64,000 nucleotides of DNA from Eukaryota sp. TZLM1-RC (GCA_040285825.1 JAUPSS010000004.1:5959658-6023657), one strand, 5' to 3'; counted from the first letter of the stretch, positions 40,901-52,712 are shown. The notes: generated by a model from the sequence alone, not told the origin. A program made the numbers and translations.

Positions 40901-41304
40901 TCTGTCATTTCGACCTAGTATCTCTGTGTATTCTGTTTTTTACATTGTATCATAGCTGTATTTTATTCTTGTTCATGTTTATTTAAAACCAACCGTTGCT
41001 GTTTCTGATGTCTTTTTAACATCATTTTTACATACTTCTGGAATCATAACATCATCATCCATCACAATAAAGTTATTGGAAGTCAGTTCTATTGTTGTTC
41101 TAGGATGATATATTTCCTGATATTACTATATTAGGAATATATTCTTTTGTTAACAGTATTTTAATTAAAAAAATCATTATTAATTTTACAGGCAGAATTA
41201 CTTTCAAGTTTTATCTCAAACTGTGGACTCAAGAATGGATAGCATTCCAATAATTTGTATCCATTTTCACGGCCCCTACCAGGCAACATCAATTCCTACC
41301 ACGA
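40901..41304. other. Intergenic
   Basis: 400 bp between two plus-strand genes, with no supported feature. Confidence 0.5.
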
Positions 41305-42246
41305 ATGTATAATGTCCTTATCTATATCATTCTATCCATTGTATTTGTACGTCTGTTCTTCTTCATTCTACCCTTTATGGTAGGTTTTATTTCCTACAAT
41401 AACTTCAAACATAGATATCCCCCAGACTCCTACGCCCTAGTCACTGGTGCCAATAGTGGTATTGGTCTTGAGTATTGTCGTTACTTTGCTTCCCAAGGTA
41501 TTCATCTCATCATGATTGCTAGATCTCTACCTCGACTCAAGAATGCTGCTTCTGAAATACTGTCAACTTATGATGTCAATGTTGTTATCATCTCAGCCGA
41601 TCTCAGTGATCCAGCCGCTGCTGCACAGCAAATTATCTCCAAGTGTGCCAATTTGCCTGTTTCAATAGTTGTCAATAATGCTGGTTATTTGTTGTATGGT
41701 TCTTTTGGAGAAAATGAAATTGAGGATGAAATTAAAAGCATTAACACATTAATTGTTTCCCATTTAAAAATATCCTTTTATTTTTATAAAAAACTAATCA
41801 CTACCAAAAGAACAGGTTTAATTATTTTCATTAGCAGCATTTTGGCAGATATACCCCTACCCCAAGGCTATTCTTACAGCGCAGCAAAGGCATTCACCAG
41901 TTTATTTGGTGAAGGATTGTTTCATGACGCTAAAAGATATGGGATTGATGTGGTTACAGTGAAACCAGGACCTGTTAAACAAACCAGGTTTCTGTCGCAT
42001 GCACCTGGTATTCCTTCAAGTAGACTTTTCCGTTTGGTATTTGGTCTTCTTGGTTCAAAGGCCAGTACAGTGGTCAATATGTCAATTAGGTCATTGAGGT
42101 TTCAATTGGGGAGTGTTTATGTTGGGTGGGGGTCTTTTGTAGTTCTAGCAATGGAATGTTTATTGGGTAGAAGAGTGTTGGGCTTTGTGGCAGGAACATT
42201 GGGAAGGGCGTTTCCTAGAAGGCAGAATTCCATGGATAGTTCCTGA
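41305..42246 (+). CDS. Short-chain dehydrogenase, very-long-chain 3-oxoacyl-CoA reductase type
   Basis: The protein has 313 residues. Residues 5-30 form a membrane helix, followed by a Rossmann fold with T-G-A-N-S-G-I-G at 47-54 (NADPH binding), N-N-A-G at 124-127, catalytic Ser178, and Tyr191/Lys195 in Y-S-A-A-K. A single N-terminal membrane segment plus this motif order is typical of the HSD17B12/KCR group. These ER enzymes reduce 3-ketoacyl-CoA during fatty-acid elongation, and steroid dehydrogenases are close relatives. The K-P-G-P-V-K-Q-T segment fits the group. A second hydrophobic stretch lies near residues 270-290. Substrate is inferred from family only. Confidence 0.85.
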   Translation: MYNVLIYIILSIVFVRLFFFILPFMVGFISYNNFKHRYPPDSYALVTGANSGIGLEYCRYFASQGIHLIMIARSLPRLKNAASEILSTYDVNVVIISADLSDPAAAAQQIISKCANLPVSIVVNNAGYLLYGSFGENEIEDEIKSINTLIVSHLKISFYFYKKLITTKRTGLIIFISSILADIPLPQGYSYSAAKAFTSLFGEGLFHDAKRYGIDVVTVKPGPVKQTRFLSHAPGIPSSRLFRLVFGLLGSKASTVVNMSIRSLRFQLGSVYVGWGSFVVLAMECLLGRRVLGFVAGTLGRAFPRRQNSMDSS

Positions 42247-42489
42247 ATTTCTAATGTTTTTTCCTGATTGTTTGGGCTGTTTGTTGCTTTGGTAGCAATC
42301 ACTTATTTGAATGAAACAGCTCAAAATTGAATTATAAATAGTGAAACTTTTCATTTGAAAATTTTATCAAGGATTTGGTGAACTAAGCCAACCAATGTCA
42401 TGTATTTCAATAGGTTATAATGGCTGTTCATTTTTCTGGAAACAAGTCACACTATAATTCATTAAAAATTCATAATATTGTATTATCCT

Positions 42490-43500
42490 TTATCGACTGA
42501 GCAGAACATCTTCCCAACCTGAAACTTTGCCAGTTACGACTAATAAACCAGCCAATCCCAAGCTAGCGTGCATTGGATCAGGTAAACTTTCAGGATTCTT
42601 AGCTACTGCAACTGCCCTGGGTGACTGGGAAACCTGATGTGTACAGGTAGAAATAAAATCAATCAAATTTGACTGCTTAAACAAATGTAAACTATCAGGA
42701 TCCAAAATTGCTACAGTTGCCCCTACCCAATAAGTATAACAACTATCGTCTGCTTTGGCAAGTCTTCCATGAAGCCCTTGTGTCTGTAGTCCATGTAGAA
42801 ACCGCAATATCCTTCTTTTCACAGAAGTTATGAGATCAAGTTTGTTCATCAAAAACAATGATGCGATCGCACAAAACGTGGATCCAGCATGTGACTCACC
42901 ATATGGTGTGGCACCAAAGCCACCATCTATGTTGAGACATGTCATGATGTAGGAAGAGAGAAGATTTTGATCGAGGCACTCCCAACAAGATATGACGTCA
43001 CAGACCACACATGCACAGTAGACAAAGCGCATATCTGATTCAGACCCCACAGAGCATGATATGCATCCATTGGGGAGTTGTAGAGCTTGTATATGAGATT
43101 TGAGTCCTGATCGATCTATTCTAGAAAGATCGTCACCTAATAACCTTAGTGACGAAATAGCAGAGTATGTCATAGCGATATTGGCAACAGAATGTGGTAA
43201 ATCTGATGGACAAAGAGGTTTGGAAGTCCATGATGAAACAAAACCACCAGTAGGTGACTGTAACTGATATATAGCATCAATTGCGGCTTCTCGTTCTAGT
43301 GGTATATCCTTGTCTTCTTTTGTGAGTTTGGTTCCAATTAAACAGAAATGAATGAGTGTTATCCTGTTTGCATCTAAAGATTCAAATTGTCTGGGGAGCT
43401 GTTTCAGATATTGCGTGAAATAGTTGAAGTGTGAAGATAGACATAAGCGCGGTGACAGGTCAGACATTTGGGAAAATTGTTGAAATTGTTTTGTTTTCAA
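42490..43500 (-). CDS. PGGT1B: Protein geranylgeranyltransferase type I, beta subunit
   Basis: This is the catalytic beta chain that, with the shared alpha chain, adds geranylgeranyl to C-terminal CaaX cysteines of Rho/Rac-type GTPases. The protein is 336 residues, close to the family's 340-380. It starts with H-F-N-Y-F...L-P-R-Q-F-E-S-L-D-A-N-R and has the I-A-M-T-Y...L-G-D-D-L-S-R-I segment. It also has S-D-M-R-F-V-Y-C-A-C, E-S-H-A-G-S-T-F-C-A-I-A-S-L and G-L-H-G-R-L-A-K. Zinc ligands are visible as Asp and Cys in D-S-C-Y-T-Y-W-V-G-A and His in D-P-M-H-A-S-L-G. G-L-H-G-R and the zinc motif favour the type-I enzyme over farnesyl or Rab transferases. It has no intron. Confidence 0.94.
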   Translation of the reverse strand: MKTKQFQQFSQMSDLSPRLCLSSHFNYFTQYLKQLPRQFESLDANRITLIHFCLIGTKLTKEDKDIPLEREAAIDAIYQLQSPTGGFVSSWTSKPLCPSDLPHSVANIAMTYSAISSLRLLGDDLSRIDRSGLKSHIQALQLPNGCISCSVGSESDMRFVYCACVVCDVISCWECLDQNLLSSYIMTCLNIDGGFGATPYGESHAGSTFCAIASLFLMNKLDLITSVKRRILRFLHGLQTQGLHGRLAKADDSCYTYWVGATVAILDPDSLHLFKQSNLIDFISTCTHQVSQSPRAVAVAKNPESLPDPMHASLGLAGLLVVTGKVSGWEDVLLSR

Positions 43501-43744
43501 TTGAATTCATTTGACTTCGACATTGATTCCGATTGAAAAACCCTGATTCAATGTAGATGACTTTGAGGCATAATAATTCAATTGTTGTAAAAGAAACCAC
43601 ACAGAAAGCCCAGTGAATTGGCTTCTATCTGTGCCTTTATTTGAAATCAAATTGGTGTATGTAGTCACGTCATTCTTTTTGAGTGAAGCGGATTTCCTCC
43701 GTCGTGAGCATGAGCTAATAACAAAATAATATCAAAGTGTGGTT

Positions 43745-45010
43745 GATGAGACTTTTTTTTTAAAAATTTAATTTTATTCTAAACCTATAAATCAACATCT
43801 AAAAAATCCATCTCTCCCAAAACAAAAACACTAGATGCAACTCTCTCATAGTGAGATCCAAGAGAAAGCAAAGCATCAAAAACCATCTTCAACATCCCCT
43901 TAAAAATAGAAAACACAATTCTATTTTGCCAAAACAATCTGTTGAAATTTCTGCCAGTTCTTCTCTTTACAATCATTTCAAAATCATCCAAAAAACGTAA
44001 AGCAGTTGGTGCAAGTGAACCAAAAAGGGAAAATACAAATGGATACATATTGTATTTTGCATGCTGTAGACTGGCCAATTTGGACAAAGGTTCATTGTAT
44101 TTTTTGAATTTAAAATTTTCAGCATTTGAAAGGGGATCATGAATTTCAGAATTAACAAGCCTTTCATTTGAGGCATTACAAGGATCAACAGACATTACAT
44201 CCAATAAAATGAAGCTTCCATCTAATCCAGGTAATATGACATCACCTCTATTATTCTTATGAAAATCATTTTCAGCATGAAACAGATTTGACAACAGAGG
44301 TTCCAAGAAGGATTCAATTCTATGAGATTTACACATATAATATAACTGGTCTCTTACAGCATCATGAACCTTGCTTCTAAAAGTAATAAAATGTTTACAA
44401 TTTAACAAATGAGTAGTTGTAATTTCTCGAGAACATTTACAAATTAAATTATGAGGTAAATTATCAGGCCAGATAAAGGAACGAAATCTCATATTCAGAG
44501 TCCAAGCAGAATCGGATAAGAGAGTACCATAAACTTGTGGAATTGTTGTTACTAAGGCAGAAGAAGTACTGTCACACATATCTTGTAAAAGATTTGCAAA
44601 AGCGGGATTCTTTTTTTTGGCCAAGCCAAGTCTAACATCAAAATCCAAGCTTTCAAAAATCTTTGACAATTTTTGTTGAAGCTTTTTACAGCAAAACTGT
44701 AAATTAAATAGAGATCGGTTTGGAATTTCTTGAATTGATTGAGGAAAACATTTGGTCCAAATTTGTGGCGGTAATTTTTCAAGTTCACAAGATAACCCAT
44801 ACAAATAGGGACTACAATTGGGGACTAACAGATGAGAATCATCAGGAAATCTACGAGAAAATTCATAAATAAAATTTTTGCCACCACCCAAGAATGCCGA
44901 TTGACACAAAATTGAAGATTTAGTAAAACCAATACCACCCAAATTTGCTGAAGAAAATAAATTTGATGAGACAGTAGATAATTGTTCAAAATTTGGAAGA
45001 AGTAACAACT
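43745..45010 (-). mobile_element. RLE-type LINE, family 2, longest copy, intact 407-codon C-terminal frame
   Basis: One uninterrupted minus-strand frame (45008-43785) covers the region after the reverse transcriptase. It holds G-G-I-G-F-T-K-S-S-I-L, the S-K-I-F-E-S-L-D-F-D segment, and the Cys-x-Cys-x7-His-x3-Cys knuckle. It continues with K-V-H-D-A-V-R-D, R-G-D-V-I-L-P-G-L-D with Asp 13 residues on, and the K-F-K-K-Y element. The reverse transcriptase is missing through 5' truncation near 45010. The 3' end has an A-rich tail (T-run at 43752-43759 on plus). It lies between PGGT1B and tRNA-Thr. Confidence 0.9.
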
Positions 45011-45297
45011 AATTAATTTTTTAGATGACTTAGGAAAACTTCATTACGCAGTTTAATGATAAGCGACTCTTGATTCAAGTGAATGAAGAAATTCTCCCGT
45101 CATTCACTTGATGATATTTTTAATAGGAAAAAATATTAGGTAATGTTTATTGTGCAGTTTAACAATGTGTCTGTTCCTGGAATAAACTAATCAATACTAT
45201 TGGGATTTGTCTTGATTGATTAGCTACATTGTTCACCAAAAAAGTGAAGTTTAAACAATGCATTGTAATTAGTTCAACTTTTGAGGCAAAAATGTAT

Positions 45298-45370
45298 TGC
45301 CCAAACTGAGAATCGAACTCAGGACCTTTCCCTTACTAAAGGAATGCTCTACCAACTGAGCCATTTGGGC
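45298..45370 (-). tRNA. tRNA-Thr (anticodon AGT)
   Basis: A 73-nt cloverleaf on the minus strand. It has acceptor GCCCAAA/TTTGGGC, D-arm GCTCAGTTGGTAGAGC, anticodon stem TTCCT/GGGAA with loop TTAGTAA (anticodon AGT), and a 5-nt variable loop. The T-arm CTGAG-TTCGATT-CTCAG and discriminator A follow, and TTTTT comes just downstream. There is no intron. Confidence 0.96.
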
Positions 45371-45589
45371 TGATGGATTGAAATTGTACACGACTGTGTT
45401 TCAAAAATCCATGTTGTTTGTTGAGTTGCATGAACTTTTGTCTTGTCTAGTGACAAGAACGAAATTCCTCATCAATGAGAATAATGGATTAAAAGCCAAC
45501 CAACTCCTTGCCCTTTTCAAATGAACAAAATAATACTTACTTAAAAACAATGAGCCAAAAGGAAATAATAATAATTTACATCAAAAATT

Positions 45590-46678
45590 CCTTATCATGC
45601 ATTCTTTAGTCCTAAATTTGGTGGAGTTGGTTTTTCAAAAGCAGAGTATTCATGCAAAAGTGCTTTTATTGGTGGTATGAAAAATTTTCTTTTTGAGTGG
45701 AAACTTCGTTTTGATCATATTCCTTTGAATGAATCACATCCTTTATTAATTTCACTTGAATACATGGTGCAGGAACTACCTGTTGATGTGTGGAATAAGT
45801 GTTTTCCTTTTAGTTTGCCTTCTGTACCTTCGAGATCTTTGACTAATCTTCATCTTGCTGTTGTGAAATTACAGAAGTCTGTTCTAATTGGTTTTGAAGA
45901 CCTGGATTTCTCTAAACGACTAAGTGTGACTAAGATTAATAATTCCGTCTTTGCTGCCTTTTTGTCAGACATCCAGAATTGCACTAGTTTAATATCTCAG
46001 CAACCAAGGCCATTTGGTCTTCACTTAACAAATGAAGCTTGGAAACAAAATGTGTGTTTGAGATTGGGGCTGTATCCAAGTGGTCTTTTGGATAATTCTG
46101 TTTGTATTTGTAACGAAAAACCTACTGCCAATTTCCGTCATATTGTTAGTTGTAAGAAATTCCTTCAATATCGGTCAGTTCTTCATAATGCCGTTCGTGA
46201 TGTGACATATGAGATGTTTAAGTGTTAGAATTTTAGTTGCAAAGTAGAACCGTTGTTGAAGCATTATAGCGATAATAATATGTTTAATTCACGTCGAGGT
46301 GATTTAATTGCTCCTTTTGTGGATTCTTCTCAAGTTGTTGTTGATTTTACTACAGTTGATCCTTTTGCTTTAATTTATCCTGATGATGTTTTACTTAGTT
46401 CTCATGGTCATTTAAACAAGGCTGAGGATCGTAAAAGAGACAAATATACTGAGATATTAAATGATTTAAATAAGAATCTTTACTCGAAGTTTTCGTTTGT
46501 TCCTTTTACCTTCTCGATTTTTGGCAACATTGGACAGTCTGCCTTGAATTTTCTCAATGATTTTGGTAATTTATGTCTTTCAAATGGTAAGAATTTTGCA
46601 GGGAATTTATGGAAGAATCGTATCATTTTTGCTTTGTACAAAAGTGTTCCCAAGTACTTAAATTTAATGATGTCCTAG
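45590..46678 (+). mobile_element. RLE-type LINE, family 3, C-terminal fragment with one in-frame stop
   Basis: One plus frame runs from S-P-K-F-G-G-V-G-F-S-K (about 45610) to 46678, broken only by a TAG at 46226-46228. It has the knuckle C-I-C-N-E-K...R-H-I-V-S-C, L-H-N-A-V-R-D, R-G-D-L-I-A-P-F-V-D with the second Asp 13 residues on, and D-K-Y. Sequence is clearly different from families 1 and 2 while the motif order is the same, so this is a third family. It is truncated at the 5' end, beyond tRNA-Thr. Confidence 0.87.
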
Positions 46679-46810
46679 CTGTATAAGGATTCATCAAGAG
46701 TTGGCGTGGATAATTTTGTTTCTTATGTGTTTTAGTTTGTTTTGTTTTGTTTTAATTCTTCGTAGAAAATATAATTAATAATTTACATGATACTAAAGAA
46801 AAATTACACT

Positions 46811-49449
46811 CTATACACTACGCAGTTCAGCAACATCTTTCAGAGCCTGACTGGCTTCTTTCAGCATTGCCACCATTTGCCTCAAATTCTGCCTTTGTTC
46901 TCTAACAGAAGGATCCTCATTGAGGAGCTCATCCAACACTTCTTGATCATAAATTGCGGCCATAAGTTCCTTTTCCATTAGCGTTTTGACAGGATTTACC
47001 AATGAGTACATGATAGCCTTGGGTACTTGTCGTAATAATAAAGATTGAATATCATCCATATAGGAACAGACAGTAGTTCTGATACACTCAATATCATTCT
47101 GCTCGTCTGCTTCTGATGATCTGCAAGCCTTTCTCAATGCTTCCAACCAAACTTCATACTCGTCACTGCTTTCGGCAACAAGTTCTACTGTGGTTCTTCC
47201 GTGCAAAATAACTTTATCTGGATGTCGATGGCAAATTGAAAGGTAGAATTGACCAAAATCATCAATGAATTTTTCAATAGTTTGGGACACAATTTTCTCA
47301 TCAGCCTGTTCTTCTTCTGATAATGAATTAATGGCACATTCAGTAGCGGTTCTGACTAAGCAACCATCCAAAGAGACCAAGCCATTTGGTGAAATTGATT
47401 CAGGATCGTTAAAGTAAAACAAAGTATTAGCTTTCAAAACAAACCAACGACGTTCGTATATTGTCTTCTTGCGATTAATCAATTTGGAAAACCTTGCACC
47501 AGATTTTTTCAGCAAGAAACCCTCAAGTAAGGTATAGGAATTAGAATTCAACGCAGCAGTTTTCTCTCTCAAAGCAGCTAAATCGATCCAAGACATTTCA
47601 CACTCTACTAATTTTTCAACAAACTTTATTGTAGGATCAACAAAAGATGAAATCATTTCTGAACACGTTTCCAAAAGCTTGACCTTTAAATCAGAAAAAT
47701 TGCTCAATTCGGTGATTCTTTCAGCAGTAACCTTGGTCTGGTTAACCAATTCCTTATAAACTTCTTGAACGCATTTAATAGAAGGTGGTACAAGCTGACT
47801 AATACACACCTTGATAGGACCACAGAAAGCTTGTTCAGGTATATGCAAGACAGAATTAGTTCCAGTGGTGTTGAGTAAATATTTTCTAATTTGGTCATCC
47901 GATAAACGACCTTCAATAGAAGCATTTCTAATGTCTTCTTTAAATGTTAATGAGAACAAATTCTTAATTCTTGCTCCACCCAATAATTCTGATTCGAACG
48001 AATGAGGTCCAGAAGCAACTGTATCAAGTTCTTGAGTATTACTGCCCTCTATTGTAGTAGTGAAATTCCGGCAAAATCGTTGAAGCATTCCAAATGCTGT
48101 TTGGCGTCTTGCAAAGTCAGAATCATCAGCACCAAAACTACCCAACTCTTTTTCTGCTTGATCTAGTTTTTGGGTAACTTTGCGCCTAATGTCAGGCAAG
48201 CAGGACTTAATATGGCCGATAAGAGCGTTATTAAGCTTCTTTGCGAGATATAGGGTACCCATTCGTGACGCCACCGCACTATAAGCAGGATGTGATTCAA
48301 AAAAGTGCTGTTCATCGAGCCTGGCCGCGGCCATGTCTTTTTTCGAATTAATATCCTTTTGAGATCTGTTTACCACACCAATAAACTTCATTGGGTAAAC
48401 CTTACCTTCCATAATATCCAATGCATCTGTTCCTTCGTCCATTAAGTCAAGTTTGGTCAAAACTCCTATGGTGCGTTTTCCTTGAGGATCGACTTCTTTT
48501 GCTATTTCTAACGAATCAGAATTGGCCAGGTCAACATTCGCTGGAGACAAAGCTAGAATAATACAATTGGGCTGCGATTAGCGTGGAAAATATTGAATAC
48601 TTTTGATATAAAATGTAGAACCATTTTTCTAATTTCTTGAGCAATATTCTGATCCTGGCCTGCTATGGAAATTTTGGTTAATCCAGGTAAATCAATAAGT
48701 GTCAAATCAAGAGCATTTGAGGAAAACACCTTTAAGGTAATAGGCCTAGAACTAATGTTTTTAGTATTTTTTCCAACTAACCTATCAGTTTCATCAGCAA
48801 TTTCCCGTTCAATTAAGCTAAAGTCATAAAACTTCTCGTGTGAACAATGACTGAAAACTCCATAATCCTCAATAGCTTCAGGATCTCGAATTAGTTGCAG
48901 AATTAAAGGCCTTCTAGTAACAATTCCACTTCCTCTAGGTAGAAAATCTCTGCCGACGATAGCCTGTGGTTAAAATGGAAAAAAAATGAATGTACAAACC
49001 TCAAGAACAGAGCTCTTCCCTGCACTTTGGGATCCAACCACAGCGATCTGGGGAAGGTCGATGGGTGAGATGTCAACCTTGCTAAAGGCGTCTTGGAGCT
49101 TGTTAACGGCTAGAATTAGACGGGAAAGACCAGGTTCAGAATTATCGGAAGAAACTGTGTGAGCACCAGAAAGAACGGTAGAAGGTACTGTGGAAGCAGG
49201 GGAGTGTGTGGATGAGGGAGAGGAGCGTTGAACAGGCTTGGAGAGATGGGTTGAGGCTTGAGATTTGGTAGATGAAGAATTATTCGTTGTTTCTTTGGCC
49301 TGATTTAAAGAAGCAATACGAGATGCAACGTTGTTGGATACATTCGATTGTGGTGTGTGAGATGATTTAGTGTTAGATGAAGCAGGCGGTGTTAAGGTGG
49401 ATTGTTGACGCTTTTGTTGGAGAGCCAGCTTCCAAGCAGGCTGTGTCAT
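46811..49449 (-). CDS. Dynamin with PH domain and GED (two introns of 36 and 29 nt)
   Basis: A large GTPase that pinches membranes, here with the classical dynamin layout. Exons are 49449-49000, 48963-48601 and 48571-46811; the introns begin GT and end AG. The spliced protein is 857 residues. Residues 1-115 are Ser/Thr/Gln-rich and unordered. G1 is G-S-Q-S-A-G-K-S-S (139-147), followed by the [10 protein letters not shown] switch, D-L-P-G-L, and [12 protein letters not shown] stalk follows, then a PH domain from [11 protein letters not shown] to W-L-E-A-L-R-K-A, and a GTPase effector domain at the C-terminus. No proline-rich tail is present. The PH domain suggests endocytic or plasma-membrane lipid binding rather than mitochondrial division. 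The second intron would be missed by most predictors. Confidence 0.95.
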
Positions 49450-49502
49450 TGCTTGATGTCAAGTAGCTTAAATGATAACAGATTATACAATTCGGGTTAT
49501 TA

Positions 49503-51722
49503 CATTTCTGTATTCATTGAATTTGTACACTTAATTAAATTAACTCATAACTAATGGGACGACTATCATTAAACCAAGATTTCCTCTACAAAATCTTGAT
49601 CTGCTTGCTGTCTAGCTAAAGCTTCTCTTATTCGATTGAAAAATCGAGGTAATCTATTAATAATGGCAAATTGAATCCGTGAACGCCATAAAAAAATATC
49701 AAATCTTCTCATTGTTTTTTCTTGCACCATTTTTTGGAAGTCATTCAAAAAAGTTTCTGCTTCATCTGAGAATCTTTTATTTATCGAAAATGGAAAAGCA
49801 ATAAAAACCAGCTGTGTATTTCTATCAGCATTAGCCTCTTCAATATCTTTTTCATATTTTCTATGTTTCTCTTTTGCTTTAAAATCCAGAGCAGCCACAG
49901 GATTAAGTTTTCTTCTGTGAACCAAAGTATCATTTGCAATATTACATGAGACAAAGTCAACAATAGCTTCAGAATTATCAATCCAATCACAGTATACATC
50001 ACCTCTATCATTAGAACCAAAATTATTCATAGAAAGTGTTTCCTTCAGCAGGGGCTCTTTGATACACGATATCCTTGCAGTTTGTGCCATATTGAAAACA
50101 GTGTCTCTAACAGCATCATGTAATGAAGAACGATAAGTTATCAATTTAGAGCAATTTAGAGCATGGCGCAAAGTGAGTTGAGGGGAATTCGAACAAATAC
50201 ATTTTTCTTTTGATAAAAATTGATTAATGGGGATGTTCAAATATAATCTCATTTTTGTTACAAATGCTTCATTAGTGGCACACAATTTAAATCTTCGTGG
50301 TACAATGGTTACAAAAAGTGAAGAATCTGACGACTTGTTTTCACAAACACCCTTTTCCGATAACAATGAGTGAAGATCTTGATTTAAAACAGACAAGCTG
50401 CATATATTATTATAAAGATCTTTTTCATACATTCCAGTCAATCGTTTCTGTAATGTTCGAAGAGTGTACTTCAAATTTAAAACATTCTTTTCTGGAATAT
50501 TGCCATTGAATGATGGGGGAAAACATCGACCCCATTATTCTTCATCAATCTTTGAAATTTCTTCATTAAATGCAAAAACAGTGGAAATTTGCGTTGTCAT
50601 CAATAAATCTTCCCAATCTGCAAATCTTTCGGAAAACTCAAAGATTGCATTTCTGCATCCACCAACAAATGCACACGAGGTAAGAATAGAAGTCTTCGTC
50701 CACCCTAAACCACCATAATGTGGACTAAGGTAAGCATGATCTGGAATTTGAAACATTTTACATCCCAGTAATTGTGACAGAACTTTTGCACGTAATTCAT
50801 TAAACTTCTGAGCCAAAGGCCTAGTGACAAGAGGATTTGTGGATCGAAATATATGATTGAAGTTGGAACTAAAACACAGTCTTATAATGGTAAATTTGAT
50901 GTGTTTTTGAATATCTAAATTCATCATTCGGTCAATTTTGTCGGAAATTGAGTTCAACTTTTCAAACAATTTTTTGGTAATTTCATCATTATTTCCTAAA
51001 AACGAACCCAAATGACGAATAGCATGAATAGAATATAAATTGGCTTGAATTTCAATACCATCAACTATTGTGGAAACTGGAGAATTCGATAACAAAACAC
51101 ATTTAAGTAAGTCGGAGACCAATTTTGGTTAATAATTCTTTAAAACTTACAGTTGCTTGTTTCACAATATTTAAATCACCAATAAGAACAACATCATCCA
51201 TATATGCAATTATTTTTAGCGAAGGAAACATCTGTTGAATTTGCAATAAAATAGGATGAATGGCCAAACAAAACAAAAGAGGTCCTAACGGATCTCCTTG
51301 CTTTACTCCACTTGATGAACTCAAAATGCAATTACCAAAATGTATATAAGAATATGTGCAATATGTTGATTGAAAATACGGTATTAATTCCGGCATATAT
51401 TGCATTAGAGCACCATGGATACTGCGACGACTTAGTGAATTAAAATCATTACTAAAATCCAATGACATACAAACATTGGATTCATTTTGGCGAAATAAAT
51501 CATCAGTAGCAAATATCGCTGAACAGACTCCATCTGTGGTATTAATACCATATTGAAAGGGCAATAAAATTTTTTTTGCTTTCTCATTGAACCTGCTTAA
51601 GCAACACGCAGAAAAAATATTGTGTAAGCTCTCAGAGACTGCAATAGGACGAATATCCATTTTTGAATTTTTGACAACTGCAGACAAACGAGAACTTCTT
51701 TTTTTTAGCAAAATCCTAAAAT
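49503..51722 (-). mobile_element. RLE-type LINE, family 1, longest copy with reverse transcriptase
   Basis: This is the only copy here that shows most of the reverse transcriptase palm. It has R-P-I-A-V-S-E-S, motif A L-D-F-S-N-D-F-N-S-L-S-R, motif B S-G-V-K-Q-G-D-P-L-G-P-L-L-F and motif C A-Y-M-D-D-V-V-L-I-G. After a frame change near 51110 the frame continues to a TAA near 50535. It reopens at about 50474-49569 with the knuckle, the R-G-D-x13-D endonuclease and the K-E-K-H-R-K-Y element. The 3' UTR ends near 49503. The 5' end is truncated at about 51722, within the leader of the RRM gene. Motif C has Tyr-Met rather than the Phe-Ala usual in LINEs. The copy is inactive. Confidence 0.92.
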
Positions 51723-51746
51723 TTTTGATGATTAATTTCCTTCAAT

Positions 51747-52712
51747 ATGGCTACCTCTGTTCCATCGACTTCTTTGTGTGTTGGGGATTTGCATAGCGAA
51801 ACAACAGAAGCTGAATTAAGAGCAAGGTTCAACACAGTTGCCTCTGTAACTCATTTGCAAATCCTGAAGTCTGGTGCAGTGTCTTTGGGACTTGCTTATA
51901 TCACCTTCGATACTATACAGGATGCCCAAAAGGCTATGAATCGACTGAATTTCACCACTTTTCATGGAAAACCCTGCTATCTCACATTTGCATCCAGTGG
52001 CTTTCAGAAGCAACAAATACGAGGAGGCATATCTGAACTAGATTCGAATCAGCAGAAATCAGATACAATACGGAAACGATCTCAGTATACCAATTCTGTT
52101 CATCCAAAGAATAACAATGCAGTGGGAAAGCTTTTCATCAAGAATATCCACAGTGATATGGATGTTACCAGTGTACGTAATGAATTCTCGCAGTTTGGTC
52201 CACTTACATACATTCGCATCCGCCAGGACGATGAAGGACGCAATTTAGGATATGGTTCATTGAAGTACAACAGTTCTGATGCAGCTCAGAATGCTCTAGA
52301 ACAAATGAATGGGAAGGAAATCACCTCAAGAAAAGACCCTGATATCAAATGCACTATCTCAGTTGAACAGTTTGTTCACGCCAACCAGAGACACAAGATG
52401 GTACGAGGAAAACGTGTTATCACAAACACTTACTACAATAATCTGCCACCAACCATGACCGACGAGGAATTTGAACAGATGGTGACTGTAAATGGCAAAC
52501 GTCAAGTAACCTCGACCGCTTTAAAACTCCACAAAGAGAAGAATTTGAAGTATGGTTTTGCTAACTTTGCTTCGTTGGAAGAAGCTGAAGAAGCTGTTCA
52601 GGAATTGTATGGGTGTGAGATTGATGGGTACACTGTTTATGCAGACTTTCATCAACCCCAAAATGTTCGAAGCAAGTATCTCCAAAAGAAACACAATAGA
52701 AGATGCAACTAG
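51747..52712 (+). CDS. Three-RRM RNA-binding protein, PABP-like
   Basis: The protein has 321 residues and three RNA recognition motifs. RRM1 (residues 9-85) has L-C-V-G-D-L-H and L-G-L-A-Y-I-T-F. RRM2 (126-205) has K-L-F-I-K-N-I and L-G-Y-G-S-L-K-Y. RRM3 (about 225-305) has N-T-Y-Y-N-N-L-P and K-Y-G-F-A-N-F. The S-L-C-V-G-D-L start and the linker positions recall polyadenylate-binding proteins, but a fourth RRM and the MLLE domain are absent. It may be a shortened relative, or the gene may continue past 52712 behind a missed small intron. A LINE 5' end lies about 25 bp upstream of the ATG. Confidence 0.82.
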   Translation: MATSVPSTSLCVGDLHSETTEAELRARFNTVASVTHLQILKSGAVSLGLAYITFDTIQDAQKAMNRLNFTTFHGKPCYLTFASSGFQKQQIRGGISELDSNQQKSDTIRKRSQYTNSVHPKNNNAVGKLFIKNIHSDMDVTSVRNEFSQFGPLTYIRIRQDDEGRNLGYGSLKYNSSDAAQNALEQMNGKEITSRKDPDIKCTISVEQFVHANQRHKMVRGKRVITNTYYNNLPPTMTDEEFEQMVTVNGKRQVTSTALKLHKEKNLKYGFANFASLEEAEEAVQELYGCEIDGYTVYADFHQPQNVRSKYLQKKHNRRCN

